DNA of 43,959 nucleotides, taken from assembly GCA_016788705.1 (NCBI GenBank), contig JAEUSQ010000049.1:1-43959 (forward strand). Direction: 5' to 3'. Shown one piece after another: positions 1 through 7,892 of the stretch. Source of the stretch: Bacteroidetes Order II. bacterium. Its GTDB lineage: Bacteria > Bacteroidota > Rhodothermia > Rhodothermales > UBA2364. The notes under the pieces are model-generated. The model was not told where the DNA came from. It saw only the letters and a program-made list of their open reading frames with translations, and did no database searches. A program made the translations under genes and the position numbers. Positions within the stretch are counted from its first letter, which is position 1. Each line of letters begins with the position of its first letter.

Positions 1-133
1 TGAGCCGAAGTTCTTTACTAAAAAAATCTTGTAGCTCACTATATTGAGCCAGCTTTTTCGCTTTTGTTGCCATAATCTTGTAGATGTCAGAACCCACAAG
101 ATAGGCAACATGGCGGAAAAGCTTTTTTGTCAT
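1..133 (-). CDS. Possible 5' part of an unrecognised gene, cut by the window edge
   Basis: A reading frame on the minus strand stays open from an ATG at 133 (a second ATG at 73) to the window edge, giving about 44 residues rich in Lys, with a short hydrophobic stretch near RHVAYLVGSDIYKI. No family is recognised and no convincing ribosome binding site precedes either start. It lies head to head with the toxin-like gene beginning at 132. It may be a real gene continuing outside the window or a chance frame. Confidence 0.22.
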   Translation of the reverse strand, partial: MTKKLFRHVAYLVGSDIYKIMATKAKKLAQYSELQDFFSKELRL

Positions 134-742
134 GTACTTAGGTAATAAACTTGTCAATTATGGTATTATGAATGTTGCACTTACTGTTTACGGTGAGATG
201 AGTGGAAAAAGTAGAGAATTAATGCAGGTTGTTGCAGAATCAATACGTAATCGGGTTGTTGCTGCGAATGAAAAAAGCAAGGAGCCGAAGAATATGGAGG
301 AAAAACCACATTTGATATTGTAATGGCTAAAGGTAGTGATGAAAAATCTAAATACCGCACATGGGATGACCATAGGGCAAAACTGGATTTTGCAAAAGAA
401 GGGAAGTTTAGTACTTTTAGTGACAATGACACCAGAGCCCGTAAAAGTTTTGTACAAGCATTGTCTGTTTCATTGATGGTTTTTACCGTCAAAACAAATA
501 TTGCGGATGGGGCGACAGAGTACAACTCGCCAAGCAATGCCAACGTAGCAAAAGACCTCAGCACAATACCAGCCTATACAATTGTATATCCTTCTAATTT
601 TTATAGCCTTACACCAGCACAACAAAAGGCATTACACATAGTAGGCGCTAAATATGCTAACGGGAAATATGATAAAGCAATTCAAGACTTTATGGGAGAC
701 CCAAAAAAACAAGTAAATCTTAATGGGGTATATGTTCATTAA
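132..742 (+). pseudogene. SleB-type cell-wall hydrolase, probable RHS-associated toxin, frameshifted
   Basis: Two adjoining frames (132-323 and 323-742) make one SleB/CwlJ-like hydrolase domain. The first contains ALTVYGEMSGKSRE and VVAESIRNRVVAANEK, which match the SleB start with its catalytic Glu in YGE. The second frame is open from about 272 and continues with YGGKTTFDIVMAKGS, GKFSTFSDND and IADGATEYNSP, the equivalents of the SleB QFSCWND and GATHFH regions. Reading switches by -1 at the A6 run 271-276, so one lost A explains the break; transcriptional slippage is an alternative. SleB enzymes cut peptidoglycan, so an acting toxin would work in the periplasm. The next gene encodes an exported protein overlapping by 20 bp, as expected for toxin plus immunity. 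The family call is from motifs, and the RHS link comes from the neighbouring cassette. Confidence 0.62.
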
Positions 743-1571
743 TAAACTACTTTTTACTTTCTGCATAGTGTTTAGCGCTCAGCTATTTACGAGTATTTTG
801 GCGCAACCTATTTGCAAAGAAATACGTTTTGAAGAAGGATATGGGTTGGGCTACAATCGTATTGAATATGCCTCTTCCCAACAGTATTCTGAAAGATATG
901 GAAAATTTTATGCTTATACCCCTTCTGCATTTATTTGGGGCAAATGGGGAAAAAATGTCGCAGATACTACATTCGATGCCCGTGCCCACTGGGAAAATGT
1001 AAAATTTTCTTGCGAAAGTAATGTTGGTATTGATAAGGATAAGGAGGATTCATCTTTTTTTGTGATCCATATTTTATCCGGACATTTCGGTCTGAACGAA
1101 GGAGAAATATTGTTGGTTAAAATAGATCCTAAAATTCAGTTCCCCCTATTAGGGCGTGTAAAATATCGTGAACCTTTAGGTGCTATTGAGAAAGTAGAAC
1201 GTCATCAGCAAGATGGTATTATGTATTTATTTGTAACCACGCTTAATGATGAAGATACACTTGATAACGAATGGGCTAAAACACGTCCTTTTTGTGAAAT
1301 CAGAAAAGAATTACATATTTACGCGATAGATGAAAAATTTAATATACACAAGTCTCCTTCTATTATTTTAAGCAAGACACCTTTCTATTCTATGGGTTGT
1401 ATAAACCCTAATACTGGGCATGGCCTTAAAAGTTATTACTTTTTAAATATGTCTAATCCTCTTGAATTAAATGTTTTTTATGTGGATACGGAACGTCTTG
1501 AAAACAATAGCTATGAAGTGAAGTATGTCTTTAACAAAAAGGATAAGATATTTATAGAATATACCGATTAA
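723..1571 (+). CDS. Exported protein, candidate immunity partner of the SleB-like toxin
   Basis: A 282-residue protein (279 if the ATG at 732 is used) with a clear signal peptide: INK, then a hydrophobic stretch LLFTFCIVFSAQLF, then cleavage near ILAQ/P. The mature part is charged and aromatic, looks like a soluble beta-rich domain, and matches no family I recognise. It overlaps the end of the hydrolase gene by 20 bp and is followed directly by a fragment of RHS core. Toxin-immunity pairs in RHS arrays have this order. A peptidoglycan-cutting toxin would need an immunity protein outside the cytoplasm, and the signal peptide fits that. Function is inferred from position only. Base composition is AT-rich like the rest of the island. 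Confidence 0.6.
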   Translation: MGYMFINKLLFTFCIVFSAQLFTSILAQPICKEIRFEEGYGLGYNRIEYASSQQYSERYGKFYAYTPSAFIWGKWGKNVADTTFDARAHWENVKFSCESNVGIDKDKEDSSFFVIHILSGHFGLNEGEILLVKIDPKIQFPLLGRVKYREPLGAIEKVERHQQDGIMYLFVTTLNDEDTLDNEWAKTRPFCEIRKELHIYAIDEKFNIHKSPSIILSKTPFYSMGCINPNTGHGLKSYYFLNMSNPLELNVFYVDTERLENNSYEVKYVFNKKDKIFIEYTD

Positions 1572-1600
1572 TCATTTAAGTCACATGAAGCGCCCCTTAA

Positions 1601-2329
1601 GTGTCACGTTTTCGCTCTATCAATCGGCTACACCCGCATAATTATGTGATGAACAACCCACTCGGCATGGTGGATCCGGATGGGAAAGAGGTAATTATTA
1701 CTATAAAAAATGAGAATGGCACACGGTATGTGCATATCCAAGTTACAGCGACCTTAATAGACCTAACTGGAAACGCAGGTTTGAATAAACCAAGCTCTTT
1801 AACCAATGAGCAACAAGAAAAGATGGGTGGATATGCAGACCGGATAATGGAGTCTTTTAACGAGCTATTTTCTTTCGAGGATAAAGACGCTAAAACGGTT
1901 ATTACAGCGAATTTGCAATTAACAGTTGCCAGTAGTGTGGACGATATAAAATCTACAGATCATGTACTTGCAATACGTGAAGGATTAGGAGCACACGGTT
2001 CTGCTGAACCCGGACAACGGTTTATTGAAGTGTCCAGTAAAATCTTGGATAATGCACGGGATAAAGAAAACAAAAGCGGGAAGACAAAAGACGGTAAAGC
2101 ATCGCTTGAGCGGACAGCCGTTCATGAACTTGGGCATAGCATGGGGCTTGTGCGTCATCCTGGGGAGCGATATACGATGCCTAAAAATATTGATCCTAAA
2201 GGGAATCTTATGACCTCTACAGTTAAAAAAATAGCAGGGCTAAATCTTGTAATACCACAGATAAACCACATTATAAACCAATATGAAGGAGGAAAACTAA
2301 ATGGGCGGAAACAGTTGCCATGGCATTAA
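1601..2329 (+). CDS. RHS-core remnant fused to a zinc metallopeptidase toxin domain
   Basis: The frame opens at a GTG at 1601, just after a stop. Residues 13-28 (HNYVMNNPLGMVDPDG) are the end of an RHS-associated core, the point where variable toxin domains are attached. The remaining ~210 residues hold a zincin signature VHELGHSMGLVRHP, with zinc ligands His175 and His179 and catalytic Glu176, and NLMT near residue 203 as a possible Met-turn. In metzincins the third ligand sits at HExxHxxGxxH; here that place is Arg185 and the His is one residue later (186). No full RHS protein precedes it, so this is an orphan, displaced C-terminal cassette that could be expressed only after recombination or from the weak GTG start. 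It overlaps the following exported protein by 29 bp. Confidence 0.72.
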   Translation: MSRFRSINRLHPHNYVMNNPLGMVDPDGKEVIITIKNENGTRYVHIQVTATLIDLTGNAGLNKPSSLTNEQQEKMGGYADRIMESFNELFSFEDKDAKTVITANLQLTVASSVDDIKSTDHVLAIREGLGAHGSAEPGQRFIEVSSKILDNARDKENKSGKTKDGKASLERTAVHELGHSMGLVRHPGERYTMPKNIDPKGNLMTSTVKKIAGLNLVIPQINHIINQYEGGKLNGRKQLPWH

Positions 2330-2819
2330 GAAGAGTAAGTATATTCTTGTACTCATCTTTTCGTTCAGCCCTTTTATCAGTTGGGGGCAGTCTTTAATTT
2401 TCGAGATTGATTTACATGATACTATGGACAATAGAATGGTTACATTTGACCTAAATGGCCATTCTTTTTGGACCGTTTCTTCATTTAAGCGTACTGGACA
2501 TGGCTATCTTTACATTAAAATAAAGGCATTTAAAATAGATGAACATACGATTTTAATCAGCATTAAAAATCAAATTCCTACCCTGAATGACGGAGTAGCC
2601 CAGAACCGTAATGAAAGGTTCCAAAGAAGCGAGCTTATTTTCCTCAAAAGACCTATAAAGGCATATAAAAAAAGGTTTGAAATAGGGATTACAGAAAATG
2701 GGTTCCGTCATAAAGTGAGATTAAATGTAAGGAGGGAGTTGTATTTTTTATTAGGCTACGTTGACGAGGAAAAAAAGTATTATGGGGACGCTTTGGGGTA
2801 CTCTTTAGGATATGAATAA
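2301..2819 (+). CDS. Exported protein, candidate immunity partner of the metallopeptidase toxin
   Basis: A 172-residue protein starting inside the end of the metallopeptidase gene. After a short polar N-terminus with KKSK comes a hydrophobic segment YILVLIFSFSPFISW and a likely cleavage after WGQ, so it is probably exported. The mature part, about 145 residues, is rich in beta-forming and basic residues and belongs to no family I can name. Overlap with the toxin gene and placement directly after it suggest an immunity role. A terminator-like hairpin follows at 2866. No homologue of the first immunity candidate is evident by eye, in keeping with two unrelated cassettes. Confidence 0.58.
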   Translation: MGGNSCHGIKKSKYILVLIFSFSPFISWGQSLIFEIDLHDTMDNRMVTFDLNGHSFWTVSSFKRTGHGYLYIKIKAFKIDEHTILISIKNQIPTLNDGVAQNRNERFQRSELIFLKRPIKAYKKRFEIGITENGFRHKVRLNVRRELYFLLGYVDEEKKYYGDALGYSLGYE

Positions 2820-2833
2820 CCTTCCGTAACGCA

Positions 2834-2883
2834 CTAACCCCAGCAACGGGGTTGGTTAGATGGCAGGGCTACGCCCCTTTTTT
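2834..2883 (+). terminator. Two hairpins, the second with a T-run, closing the toxin island
   Basis: A first stem AACCCC/GGGGTT (2836-2841 with 2848-2853) is followed by a compact GGGC-TAC-GCCC hairpin at 2866-2876 and six T residues at 2878-2883. The second has the form of an intrinsic terminator for plus-strand transcription out of the second immunity gene. Confidence 0.5.
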
Positions 2884-2993
2884 GTGTCTTGTGGCCGTGT
2901 TTCCTACGAAGATGTCGGGGTTATTTTGCCGAACCCCCTATTGTATATAGGATTGCAAAGCATTTGGGTCGGTAAAATGTTCTTACAGGACGT

Positions 2994-3503
2994 CTATTCC
3001 TCCAAAAAAACGGCCAGATTCTGAGCGTCATCCACTAAAATTTGTTCTTGATGTTTGGTTGGGATATAACGTCCACAATAATCTGGCTGCAAGGGCCATT
3101 TTCGGTGGCCCCGGTCTATCAGGACAGCCAGTTGCACTGAATGGGGTCGTCCACTGGGTTTAATGGCTTCGAGGGCCGCCCGAATGGTTAGACCAGAGAA
3201 CAATACGTCGTCCACCAATAAAAGATCTTTGCCTTCGGTAGAGGCTTGAAACGCGGGATAGGGTTTGCCGGAAGGAAGGGGTTGATACCGAAATGGGTTA
3301 ACGTCTAAGGTCAATATTTCTGGCCGATGTCCGGTGATTTCGAAAATAGCTTGGGCAAAATGAAATGCAACAACAGCGCCACGTGGGATAATACCTAATA
3401 AAAGTATGTTTTCTGCACCACGGTTACGCTCCACCACTTCGTGTGCCATTCGGGCAATCATGCGTTGTACGATGGAAGCAGGAATCAAAAGATTTTTAGA
3501 CAC
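2994..3503 (-). CDS. pyrR: PyrR-like uracil phosphoribosyltransferase / pyrimidine regulator
   Basis: A 169-residue type I phosphoribosyltransferase. The PRPP-binding loop is LLLVDDVLFSGLTIRAAL (about residues 94-111), and IDRGHR at 129-134, followed by the PLQPDYCGRYIPT segment, is characteristic of PyrR. PyrR makes UMP from uracil and PRPP and in many bacteria binds pyr mRNA leaders. No pyrimidine gene or PyrR-type RNA target lies nearby, so the regulatory role is unproven here. The start is GTG at 3503, preceded by a good GGAG ribosome binding site. It is the last gene of the minus-strand run that begins near 5720. Confidence 0.85.
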   Translation of the reverse strand: MSKNLLIPASIVQRMIARMAHEVVERNRGAENILLLGIIPRGAVVAFHFAQAIFEITGHRPEILTLDVNPFRYQPLPSGKPYPAFQASTEGKDLLLVDDVLFSGLTIRAALEAIKPSGRPHSVQLAVLIDRGHRKWPLQPDYCGRYIPTKHQEQILVDDAQNLAVFLEE

Positions 3504-3595
3504 GTCTTTTTCTCCAAGTTTTTCACAAATCTACAACATAAACGGAGGTATTGAGTCGGGAAATCTGTAAGAATTGGAAAAACGATTGTGTCCAA

Positions 3596-4006
3596 TTATT
3601 GGAACATGGCCTTGATGCTGCCCCAAGTGCGACGAATGGCGGTTGGGAAGTAATTGACATTTAAAATGGGACTGGTTGTAAGGGTTCCGTCTTTTTCGAG
3701 TATGCGCAGACGATATTGGACTTGTTCTGAAGAAAGCACATTGTCTTTGTAGAGGTCCGCATCTCGGTATTGATAAGAGCGTGAACCATCTGCATTGAGG
3801 CGTTTTATTTCGCGAAAACCGTTTTCGTAACGTGATTTCCGTTCCAAGATGTATTCACGTATAGGCATATCATCGCTCACTTGCCAGAATATGGTAACCT
3901 CTTCATTTTGGAAGCGCCCTTCGAATCGGGTGAGCGAAACCCCAAAAAAAGAGGCTCCTGTACCGATTGCGCTCAGGAATAATATGATCCAGAGATGTAT
4001 TTTCAT
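3596..4006 (-). CDS. Exported fibronectin-III-like protein of unknown role
   Basis: From the ATG at 4006 the protein has 136 residues. An N-terminal signal or anchor (MKIHLWIILFLSAIGTGASF) is followed by one domain of about 95 residues with FN3-like strands: a VTIFWQVSDD segment, then REYILERK, then YQYRDADL and VQYRLRILEKDG. Such domains mediate protein contacts at the cell surface. An upstream ATG at 4063 would add 19 residues but would bury the signal peptide behind a charged lead. It sits 56 bp after the Fur-family gene and 92 bp before pyrR on the same strand. Function is unknown. Confidence 0.65.
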   Translation of the reverse strand: MKIHLWIILFLSAIGTGASFFGVSLTRFEGRFQNEEVTIFWQVSDDMPIREYILERKSRYENGFREIKRLNADGSRSYQYRDADLYKDNVLSSEQVQYRLRILEKDGTLTTSPILNVNYFPTAIRRTWGSIKAMFQ

Positions 4007-4062
4007 ATCGCAGATTAAATTACGGAAAAGTTCCTTCGGGTTGCAAGTGAAGTAACAAAACA

Positions 4063-4632
4063 TTAACCTCCCGCGAGTCCTTTTCTTGCCCTAAATTCGC
4101 AGTTGTCCCGTTTACAATGTCCGTACATATGAAGGGCATGGTGGGTGATTTCGAAGTTCAGGATTTGTGCCACCATTTCTTGTATGGCTTGGATGCGCGG
4201 GTCGCAGTATTCCAAGACGTGGTTGCAATCCAGACAAATCAGGTGATCGTGTTGGCGATACCGATAAGCCCCTTCATATTTGGCCTGATTTTGTCCAAAT
4301 TGATGTCGGACCACTAAGTTGGAGGCCAAGAGTAGTTCTAAGGTATTGTAAACGGTTGCCCGGCTAATGTTCACGCCTTTGCCCTTTAGGTGTACATACA
4401 ATTCATCGGCATCAAAGTGATCATTCAACTTATATATTTCCTCCAGAATGGTAAACCGTTCCGGTGTTTGTCGTTGGTTTCGGTTTTTCAGGAATGCCCT
4501 AAAGTGCTCGCGGATGTTGATCATGCGGGCCTCTTGTGGACTTGGGGACATATCGGGTAGGTTCATGGAGAAATCGGTTCTGGGCCAAAAAGTCTTGGGT
4601 GTAAGCACAGGTGAATTGGTATGCTCATTCAT
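4063..4632 (-). CDS. Fur-family metal-responsive transcriptional repressor
   Basis: The family is clear from the winged-helix segment (QRQTPERFTILEEIY, then the recognition helix SRATVYNTLELLLASNLV) and from metal-binding residues: HDH, then CLDC (first Cys pair), and a C-terminal HCKRDNC (second pair). Proteins of this kind bind DNA with Fe, Zn or Mn as co-repressor; the motifs alone do not separate Fur, Zur and PerR. From the ATG at 4632 the protein has 189 residues, longer than the usual 140-150 because of a Pro/Ser/Thr-rich N-terminal tail. An ATG at 4524 would give 153 residues and has an AGAGG ribosome binding site in front, so it may be the true start. It follows tmk on the same strand. 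Confidence 0.88.
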   Translation of the reverse strand: MNEHTNSPVLTPKTFWPRTDFSMNLPDMSPSPQEARMINIREHFRAFLKNRNQRQTPERFTILEEIYKLNDHFDADELYVHLKGKGVNISRATVYNTLELLLASNLVVRHQFGQNQAKYEGAYRYRQHDHLICLDCNHVLEYCDPRIQAIQEMVAQILNFEITHHALHMYGHCKRDNCEFRARKGLAGG

Positions 4633-4657
4633 TTACGGACGATTTAAAGAATAACCT

Positions 4658-5281
4658 TCAATCCCGGTCTTCCGTTCCGAGCAGTGATTGAACATCCTGC
4701 CAAATTAAGTTGTGAATGGCTTCTGGAGACAAAGTTCCATCCAAAGACCTGAACCGATCCGCTTCTTGTTCTGCCATTTGGATATATGCACTTCTTACCC
4801 GTTCAAAAAAAGCTTGACCGGATTGTTCAATGCGGTCTGCTGTGCGGATCCTGCGTCTTTGGGTAGCAAGTGTAATCGGTACATCTACTAAATACGTGCG
4901 GGAGGGCAGTAGGTTGTCGGTAACAGCTAATTGGAACTGGTGCACCCAGTTGGGATCGGCCACCGTACGTCCATACCCTTGGTATGCGATGGTGGAGTCT
5001 AAGTAACGGTCGCAAATAACCACTTTTCCGGCATGAAGTGCGGGAAGAATGACCGTTTCGCACAGCTGCCGACGGGCAGCGGAGAAGAGTAGCATTTCGG
5101 AAAAGGGGACAATATGCAGGGAGGAATCCAACAAAATGGCTCGTACCTTCTCAGAAACGTCGGTTCCACCTGGCTCTCGTAATAACAGTACCTCCTTTCC
5201 CGACGCTTGTAGTCGTTTCGTAAGCAAGTGGGCTTGTGTGGTTTTTCCTGAACCGTCTATACCTTCAAAGCTGATAAACAT
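4658..5281 (-). CDS. tmk: Thymidylate kinase
   Basis: The enzyme phosphorylates dTMP to dTDP with ATP. Starting at the ATG at 5281 gives 207 residues, the usual size. The P-loop FEGIDGSGKTTQ is at residues 5-16, followed by LLREPGGT (substrate-binding loop), the DRY motif in VVICDRYLDSTIAYQGYGR, and an Arg-rich lid RRRIRTADRIE. An ATG at 5362 in the same frame would add 27 residues that overlap the upstream gene and match nothing in the family, so I reject it. The Fur-family gene lies 25 bp downstream. Confidence 0.93.
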   Translation of the reverse strand: MFISFEGIDGSGKTTQAHLLTKRLQASGKEVLLLREPGGTDVSEKVRAILLDSSLHIVPFSEMLLFSAARRQLCETVILPALHAGKVVICDRYLDSTIAYQGYGRTVADPNWVHQFQLAVTDNLLPSRTYLVDVPITLATQRRRIRTADRIEQSGQAFFERVRSAYIQMAEQEADRFRSLDGTLSPEAIHNLIWQDVQSLLGTEDRD

Positions 5282-5306
5282 GGTGATTTTAGGGGCTGGC
5301 TTTGTT

Positions 5307-5720
5307 TTAGGGGGTTGATGTAACAAGTTTACCGCCAGCATAGGCTGCAGGTATATACCCAATTCCAGCCAAGATCATCATCCAGATGGGGTGGGGCAGC
5401 ATGGTCATATTCAAGAGGGCGCCAAACAATAAGATGCCACCACAGATCAGGCTGAGGGTTCTGGCAGCCGCCGGGGCAATACGTGCCGAGACATAGCCGG
5501 CTACAAGGGAGGAGGAAAGCCAGAAAAGCAGCATGAGCGCTAAAATAGGGTCAGGGATGCCTTGGATGTAGGTTTTTAGTGTATCCGGGTTTTTTAGGTC
5601 TGACCCAAAGGGTGGGGGGGCGAGGTATCCGGCTACTGCGTCTCCGATGGTAACGATGATGATGGCTGAAAGCAGCCCGGCCAACACGGCCAATATATTT
5701 TTAAGCATAGACAACCCCAT
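5307..5720 (-). CDS. Small four-helix membrane protein of unknown function
   Basis: A 137-residue protein with four hydrophobic segments at about residues 7-30, 60-80, 86-106 and 112-132. They are separated by a short extracytoplasmic loop containing PPPFGSDLKNPD. An ATG at 5708 could equally be the start. No enzyme motif is seen. It heads the minus-strand run, ending 25 bp before tmk. The combination of small helices with Gly and Ala suggests a packing or permease-accessory protein, but no function can be assigned. Confidence 0.7.
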   Translation of the reverse strand: MGLSMLKNILAVLAGLLSAIIIVTIGDAVAGYLAPPPFGSDLKNPDTLKTYIQGIPDPILALMLLFWLSSSLVAGYVSARIAPAAARTLSLICGGILLFGALLNMTMLPHPIWMMILAGIGYIPAAYAGGKLVTSTP

Positions 5721-6023
5721 ATTTTTAAGCGGACAACGCTAAAATACAACATTCACCAGAGATTGTTTTCCGGATAGGTTACGTTTTTTAGGGAGCGTTC
5801 TTTTTTAGACACCACTGCCCATCAAATTATACACCTTTTAATGATCTGTGAGCCGTTGGTCTTCCTAAAAGAGGAGTTGACCGAAAAAAAAAGGGCTTTC
5901 ACGGTATTCAGAAGGTCGTTTTGCAACCTCGTTTTTAGTTTCTCCGTAGAGAACGCAAAAAATGGCAGGGAAATTGAAATATTAACGGTAAAACCAATTG
6001 TAAACCGAAAAACCACTACGACC
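5721..6023. other. Divergent intergenic region
   Basis: About 300 bases separate the divergent starts at 5720 (minus) and 6024 (plus), so promoters for both must lie here. A frame runs through it in phase with the plus-strand gene from 5841, but its product is low in protein-like character and I treat it as leader. No riboswitch, tRNA or strong repeat was seen. Confidence 0.4.
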
Positions 6024-6275
6024 ATGACCACTTCCTATCCTGTTTCGATGGATGCCGTAGCCGGCTCCGCCATGACCCTCCTCTTCGCCCGTTATCTGGC
6101 TGGCCAAATCTCGGAAACTGCCTGGAATAAATTAATGGGCTTTATGGATTCTGGTCGGCTGACTAAGGCCGAAAGAGAGGCACTTATTGCATCGGTCAAT
6201 AAGGCACTGTCTGAAAAAAAAGGGGACTCCGACCGCAATGCGTGGCAGCAAAACATGATGGGAATCGCCGCATAA
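6024..6275 (+). CDS. Small unknown protein, 83 residues
   Basis: Starting at the ATG at 6024, the protein begins MTTSYPVSMDAVAGSAM and continues with an amphipathic, helix-rich body. The segments TLLFARYLAGQIS, WNKLMGFMDSGRLTKAEREAL and VNKALSEKKG suggest a soluble helical protein or small regulatory subunit. No known family is recognised. It stands alone, divergent from the 5720 operon and convergent to ftsZ, and is followed within 45 bases by a well-formed terminator, which supports a real transcription unit. An upstream in-frame ATG at 5841 is unlikely. Confidence 0.6.
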   Translation: MTTSYPVSMDAVAGSAMTLLFARYLAGQISETAWNKLMGFMDSGRLTKAEREALIASVNKALSEKKGDSDRNAWQQNMMGIAA

Positions 6276-6309
6276 TCTGAAAATTACTTCCTTTTGGTGT
6301 TTGGGTGAG

Positions 6310-6355
6310 AAAAAAGCCGTCGGGAACCAATAATGGCCCGATGGCTTCTTTTTTT
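6310..6355. terminator. Bidirectional intrinsic terminator
   Basis: A 9-bp stem GCCGTCGGG (6316-6324) with CCCGATGGC (6337-6345), with one wobble pair, is flanked by A6 on the left and TTCTTTTTTT on the right. It can stop plus-strand transcription from the small gene and minus-strand transcription from ftsZ. Confidence 0.75.
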
Positions 6356-6363
6356 ATGTACAA

Positions 6364-6397
6364 GAAGCCCCGCTTGTGGAGGGATGGGCGGGGCTTC
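6364..6397. terminator. Second hairpin between the small gene and ftsZ
   Basis: A perfect 10-bp inverted repeat, GAAGCCCCGC (6364-6373) and GCGGGGCTTC (6388-6397), with a 14-base loop. The flanking T-tracts are weak, so it may be a back-up terminator or an mRNA 3'-end stabiliser for the dcw transcript. Confidence 0.5.
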
Positions 6398-6449
6398 CTT
6401 CTTTGGAGGGTCCTTTTTTGAAGGAGAGGTGATGTACGGGGAGGCGGGC

Positions 6450-7892
6450 TTAGTCCATCATATTACGCAAGAACGTAGGATTGTCATCATCCCGCTTCGG
6501 TTGTGCTTTTTTTGCGTTCCGGTCTTCGGCGCTTAACCGGAGTATTTTCATGGCTGGGCTACGCTCATCTGGTGTGGGGGCGGGAGGCGGTTGAGGCGTT
6601 TCTTCCGCCGGATTCACGCCGAGACGGCGCTGATAAGCCGGGACATCCAAGTCTTTGAGCGCTTGCTCTCCTTTATACGCAGGAACTGTATGGTAAAACT
6701 CGCGGCGCGGCAAGGTTTCGGTCCGAGGAGCATGTTGGCCTGTTGTCGGCGGTTCTTGAACCGAAGGAGGCATCAATGGTTGGGCAGGGGCTGATACTTC
6801 TGGTATGGCAGTGGGAGTCGCCACTTCGGCGATGGATTTTTTAGGCTGTATCAGTATATCTTCGACTTCATCAAAGCGTGTTGCCACGACGGTAACCCGC
6901 AAGTCATCTCCCATCTCTTCTGAGACCACCATACCGAAGATGATTTCATCTTCGCCAATGTCGTCTCCCACTTCTTTCTTAATGATTTCGGTGGCCACCG
7001 TGGCTTCTTTAATGGTGAGTGAGCGGCCCGCTGTAATATTGACCAAAACACTTTTGGCATTTCGGATGGAGAGGCCATCTAATAGTGGGCTGCGAATGGC
7101 AGCCATAGCTGCTTTTTCGGCGCGGTTTTCTCCCGAAGCCACTGCCGAGCCAATCAAAGCCATTCCGCCATCTTTCATGATGGTTTTTACGTCTGCGAAG
7201 TCGAGGTTAATCAGACCATGCGTGGTAATGAGGTCACTGATGCCGCGTGTAGAATTATAGAGGACTTCGTCCACCTTTGCCAGGGCAACTTCCACAGGGG
7301 TGTTGGTCTCGATCACATCTACCACGCGGTCGTTTGGAATGACGATCAGGGCATCCACGTATTGTTTTAGGGCATCAATTCCTTGCATGGCAAATTGCAT
7401 CCGTTTTCGTCCTTCAAAAGTGAATGGGCGGGTGACGATGGCCACGGTCAAAATGTCCATTTTTCGGGCGATCTGTGCAACGGCTGGTGCCCCTCCTGTC
7501 CCTGTGCCTCCCCCCATTCCGGCGGTAATAAACACCATATCGCAGCCTTTCAGGGCTTGCTCCACTTCCTGTCGTGCTTCTTCAACGGCTTGGGCGCCGA
7601 TATCTGGTCGTGCGCCTGCACCCAATCCCTTGGTCAGGGATCGTCCGGCTTGAATCTTTACGTGGGCTTTATTGGCCATCAGGTCTTGGGCATCGGTATT
7701 TACAGCCACAAACTCGATGCCCTTAATGCCTTGTTTGGCCATGTTATTTAGGGCATTACCGCCCCCCCCACCTACGCCGATGACGCGAATTACCGCGTCT
7801 TTGTTCAGTTCGTCTCCCACATAAGTGAACATATTACTGATCGGGTTGTTCGGACGCTCTTCCCCCGTTGAGCGTGTGTTATTGGTATTCAT
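6450..7892 (-). CDS. ftsZ: Cell division GTPase FtsZ
   Basis: The tubulin homologue that polymerises into the division ring. The G-box VIGVGGGGGNALNNM lies at about 37-51, the tubulin signature GGGTGTGG at 127-134, and the T7-loop region NLDFADVKTIM near 229-239. After residue ~345 comes a long Pro/Thr-rich linker and then a C-terminal peptide NPTFLRNMMD, which should contact FtsA. At 480 residues it is longer than the ~380 of E. coli FtsZ, the surplus being the linker and a ~20-residue N-terminal lead. The ATG at 7892 has a strong GGAGGGAG ribosome binding site. It is the last gene of the dcw cluster, 79 bp after ftsA. Confidence 0.97.
   Translation of the reverse strand: MNTNNTRSTGEERPNNPISNMFTYVGDELNKDAVIRVIGVGGGGGNALNNMAKQGIKGIEFVAVNTDAQDLMANKAHVKIQAGRSLTKGLGAGARPDIGAQAVEEARQEVEQALKGCDMVFITAGMGGGTGTGGAPAVAQIARKMDILTVAIVTRPFTFEGRKRMQFAMQGIDALKQYVDALIVIPNDRVVDVIETNTPVEVALAKVDEVLYNSTRGISDLITTHGLINLDFADVKTIMKDGGMALIGSAVASGENRAEKAAMAAIRSPLLDGLSIRNAKSVLVNITAGRSLTIKEATVATEIIKKEVGDDIGEDEIIFGMVVSEEMGDDLRVTVVATRFDEVEDILIQPKKSIAEVATPTAIPEVSAPAQPLMPPSVQEPPTTGQHAPRTETLPRREFYHTVPAYKGEQALKDLDVPAYQRRLGVNPAEETPQPPPAPTPDERSPAMKILRLSAEDRNAKKAQPKRDDDNPTFLRNMMD

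Noticed and set aside
181-564. A 127-codon minus-strand frame over the SleB-like gene
   Set aside because: The plus strand carries clear hydrolase motifs over the same bases; the minus frame has no family features.
4524-4632. A separate small gene in the N-terminal lead of the Fur-family gene
   Set aside because: It is in frame with the regulator and has no stop; it is either the real N-terminal tail or untranslated leader.
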